Positions 62,358-64,000 of a stretch of DNA of 64,000 nucleotides are shown here, piece after piece. A model generated the notes under the pieces. It was given only the letters and a program-made list of their open reading frames with translations, was not told the origin of the DNA and did no database searches. Numbering within the stretch: position 1 is the stretch's first letter; each line of letters opens with the position of its first letter. The DNA is from Spisula solida. Taxonomy: Eukaryota > Mollusca > Bivalvia > Venerida > Mactridae. Made by a program: the position numbers and the translations under genes. The stretch lies in contig OX365955.1 in the NCBI GenBank assembly GCA_947247005.1, positions 44,185,822 through 44,249,821 on the forward strand. The letters are read 5' to 3'.

Positions 62358-64000
62358 TTACTGTAACCTAGCCTTGTGGAAATTGGCAGCATTATTGCCA
62401 GGGTGTACTTCTAGAGATTTTTCATAACACCACCGTGCATCTGCAAGCAGATTATCTTGTTCCATACATTGTCCTAGCAGATTCCACGCAGTCTCTCTGT
62501 GTCCAAGATTTGATGTGTTGAGTGTCGTGTTCAATAACTTACAGAGTGCTTGATGTTGTTCTTGGTGACGTCTTTGATGTTTGTATACTTTGTACTGTAA
62601 GAAGTACATGTATGGGAGGGAATCAATCACTGCTGTATCCATCCATCTAGTGTGCAATATTGGCCTATTTTGTACTTCTTCCGCAGTAGACCGGAACAGT
62701 TCATGCCTTAGTTCTTGTGGTATAATTGATGCTTCACATCGGAGGAATACAACACAAAACGCAATCCTTTTATTCAGCAATTCATTATTTCTACAAACTT
62801 GGTCTGACCATTCACGAGGTAGTGGTTCGCGTTCAAATGGATGACACCCACATGCAGGTACAACTATTACATCAGTATACCCATGTTCTAATTCTCTTAG
62901 TGTTATCTCGGCATTATTGATATCACCAGCACAATAGAACGCGGAGGCAAGCTTCAACCTACTGGAAGAGACGTCTGACTCGAAACCTGCTGTAAACCAC
63001 CATATAGCTGCTGGTGAGACAGTATTACTGGTGTATACACTATATGATGCGAGTAATGAACCAACAACCGTACATACAACAGGAGCAACACGTGTACACG
63101 CTTCTGCCTCTATATTATTGAACGTGTGATACTGACTTTGTAATCGCTGTATTCCATCTACAAGTTTTACAGCTGTTTCAGGAAGGCCCAAGTTAATATC
63201 TTCAGGTGACTTACGAAGGAAGAATCGACTTGTATAACTTCCAGTGTTCCACAGCTCTAATCCAACAATGGTCAGTTCAATATCGTGTACCGGTATGTCT
63301 CTTTGAAGAGGCAACAAGCCGGTTAATTTCATTTCAATTCTCTTCCCCAGATCATCAATTTCTATCGCACAGAACATATCAATGTTTAAATTAATCAGTC
63401 TGTCTAACACATTCAGCAACTGGAATTGTTGTTCAGGATTTATTCTTTGTGCCATGAGATTATTCGCAGGTAAGATGAAATGTGGACAGTGTAAACGTAG
63501 TACACGGCCATGTAACGTACGAATACATGTAATTACACATGGAAATAAATTATCATCGCGCCAAATATACGCAGGGTTATTTTCTATGCAGTAGAATAAA
63601 GTACACTTGCACATAAAACTTGTAATACAAGTTTGTCCGTTAATAGCACAAAATGTTTTACTGATTATTTTCAACATGACATAACACCTTAACTGTGTTA
63701 TATTCAAATCAAACATCATGAACCTTTCGGCCATTGATGTAGAAATCCTCCATTCCACGTCATGGATATTATTCAGTTTACTACCAACAGGAACGACGAG
63801 ACAGCCTTTGCTCATAGATAGTCTCTTCATATCTACAGATGGCCAATTACCGACACAGCGACGATCTATCCATTCTCTTCCTTCTTTAGGCCAACTATCA
63901 CAGTGAAACGCCGGTACAAGGTCTTGATCAACACATCCAGGTATACCTTCGTCTGTACCGGCTGGACCATTCTGTTGACATCCTATTTCAGCAAACATTG
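62358..64000 (-). CDS. Mab-21/cGLR candidate, copy C (N-terminus off right edge)
   Basis: At least 546 codons, TAA at 62358-62360, open to the window end. It contains the third acid block DQDLVPAFHCDSWP, the full Mab-21 C-lobe (EWRISTSMAERF, CYVMLKIISK, CPHFILPANNLM) and the same C-terminal helical/TPR-like region as copy A. Differences from A are few and spread out (for example SPEDINLGL for SLEEFNLGL, QDL for RDC), with no stops, which suggests a recent duplicate under coding constraint or recent gene conversion. The N-terminal GS/DED motifs cannot be judged. Confidence 0.88.
   Translation of the reverse strand, partial: MFAEIGCQQNGPAGTDEGIPGCVDQDLVPAFHCDSWPKEGREWIDRRCVGNWPSVDMKRLSMSKGCLVVPVGSKLNNIHDVEWRISTSMAERFMMFDLNITQLRCYVMLKIISKTFCAINGQTCITSFMCKCTLFYCIENNPAYIWRDDNLFPCVITCIRTLHGRVLRLHCPHFILPANNLMAQRINPEQQFQLLNVLDRLINLNIDMFCAIEIDDLGKRIEMKLTGLLPLQRDIPVHDIELTIVGLELWNTGSYTSRFFLRKSPEDINLGLPETAVKLVDGIQRLQSQYHTFNNIEAEACTRVAPVVCTVVGSLLASYSVYTSNTVSPAAIWWFTAGFESDVSSSRLKLASAFYCAGDINNAEITLRELEHGYTDVIVVPACGCHPFEREPLPREWSDQVCRNNELLNKRIAFCVVFLRCEASIIPQELRHELFRSTAEEVQNRPILHTRWMDTAVIDSLPYMYFLQYKVYKHQRRHQEQHQALCKLLNTTLNTSNLGHRETAWNLLGQCMEQDNLLADARWCYEKSLEVHPGNNAANFHKARLQ

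Overview
The window is AT-rich metazoan DNA with spliced genes, short exons and a very high load of interspersed repeats. A PINX1 orthologue, a fibrinogen-related exon, Mab-21/cGAS-like genes with long C-terminal extensions, tRNA-derived SINEs and several repeats of the kind common in clam, mussel and oyster genomes point to a lophotrochozoan, most likely a bivalve mollusc. The species cannot be named from sequence alone.

Layout. 1-4.1 kb: the 3' four coding exons of PINX1 on the minus strand (C-terminus off the left edge, first exon not securely found), with small DNA transposons in the introns. 4.3-12.7 kb: mostly noncoding, holding TIR/foldback elements (4.28-4.80, 7.85-8.81, 9.87-10.39 kb) and a LINE 3' scrap (11.0 kb). 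12.7-22.7 kb: a nest. A coiled-coil/SGNH-esterase-like ORF (plus strand) is split by a Tx1/L1-like LINE (minus strand, 13.68-22.31 kb), which is itself split by a 4.19 kb foldback element (15.99-20.18 kb) carrying tRNA-SINE pieces. Excising the foldback element on paper restores the LINE reading frame. 22.7-37 kb: dispersed and tandem repeats, one fibrinogen-like exon with a frameshift (27.1-27.9 kb), and a 460 bp foldback element with a perfect 8 bp target duplication plus a paralogous empty site nearby. 37.4-51.3 kb: a 2.3 kb TIR element with degenerate repeats, a hAT transposase remnant, several MITEs, an intact Mab-21/cGLR-like gene (43.9-46.0 kb, minus), a Penelope-like RT remnant (47.6-48.5 kb), and a 1.7 kb nonautonomous hAT element. 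51-64 kb: AT-rich spacer, a very long TATG/GCGT microsatellite, then two more Mab-21/cGLR copies: a broken one (58.0-59.4 kb) and one nearly identical to the first that runs off the right edge (62.4-64.0 kb).

How it fits together. The clearest functional theme is a local array of cGAS-like-receptor candidates, all on the minus strand, copied together with their flanks as a repeating unit and in different states (intact, pseudogenised, edge-truncated). PINX1 is a conserved housekeeping gene. Almost everything else is mobile DNA, with several insertion events whose order can be read from nesting and target-site duplications. No cellular tRNA, rRNA, CRISPR array or bacterial-type operon was seen.
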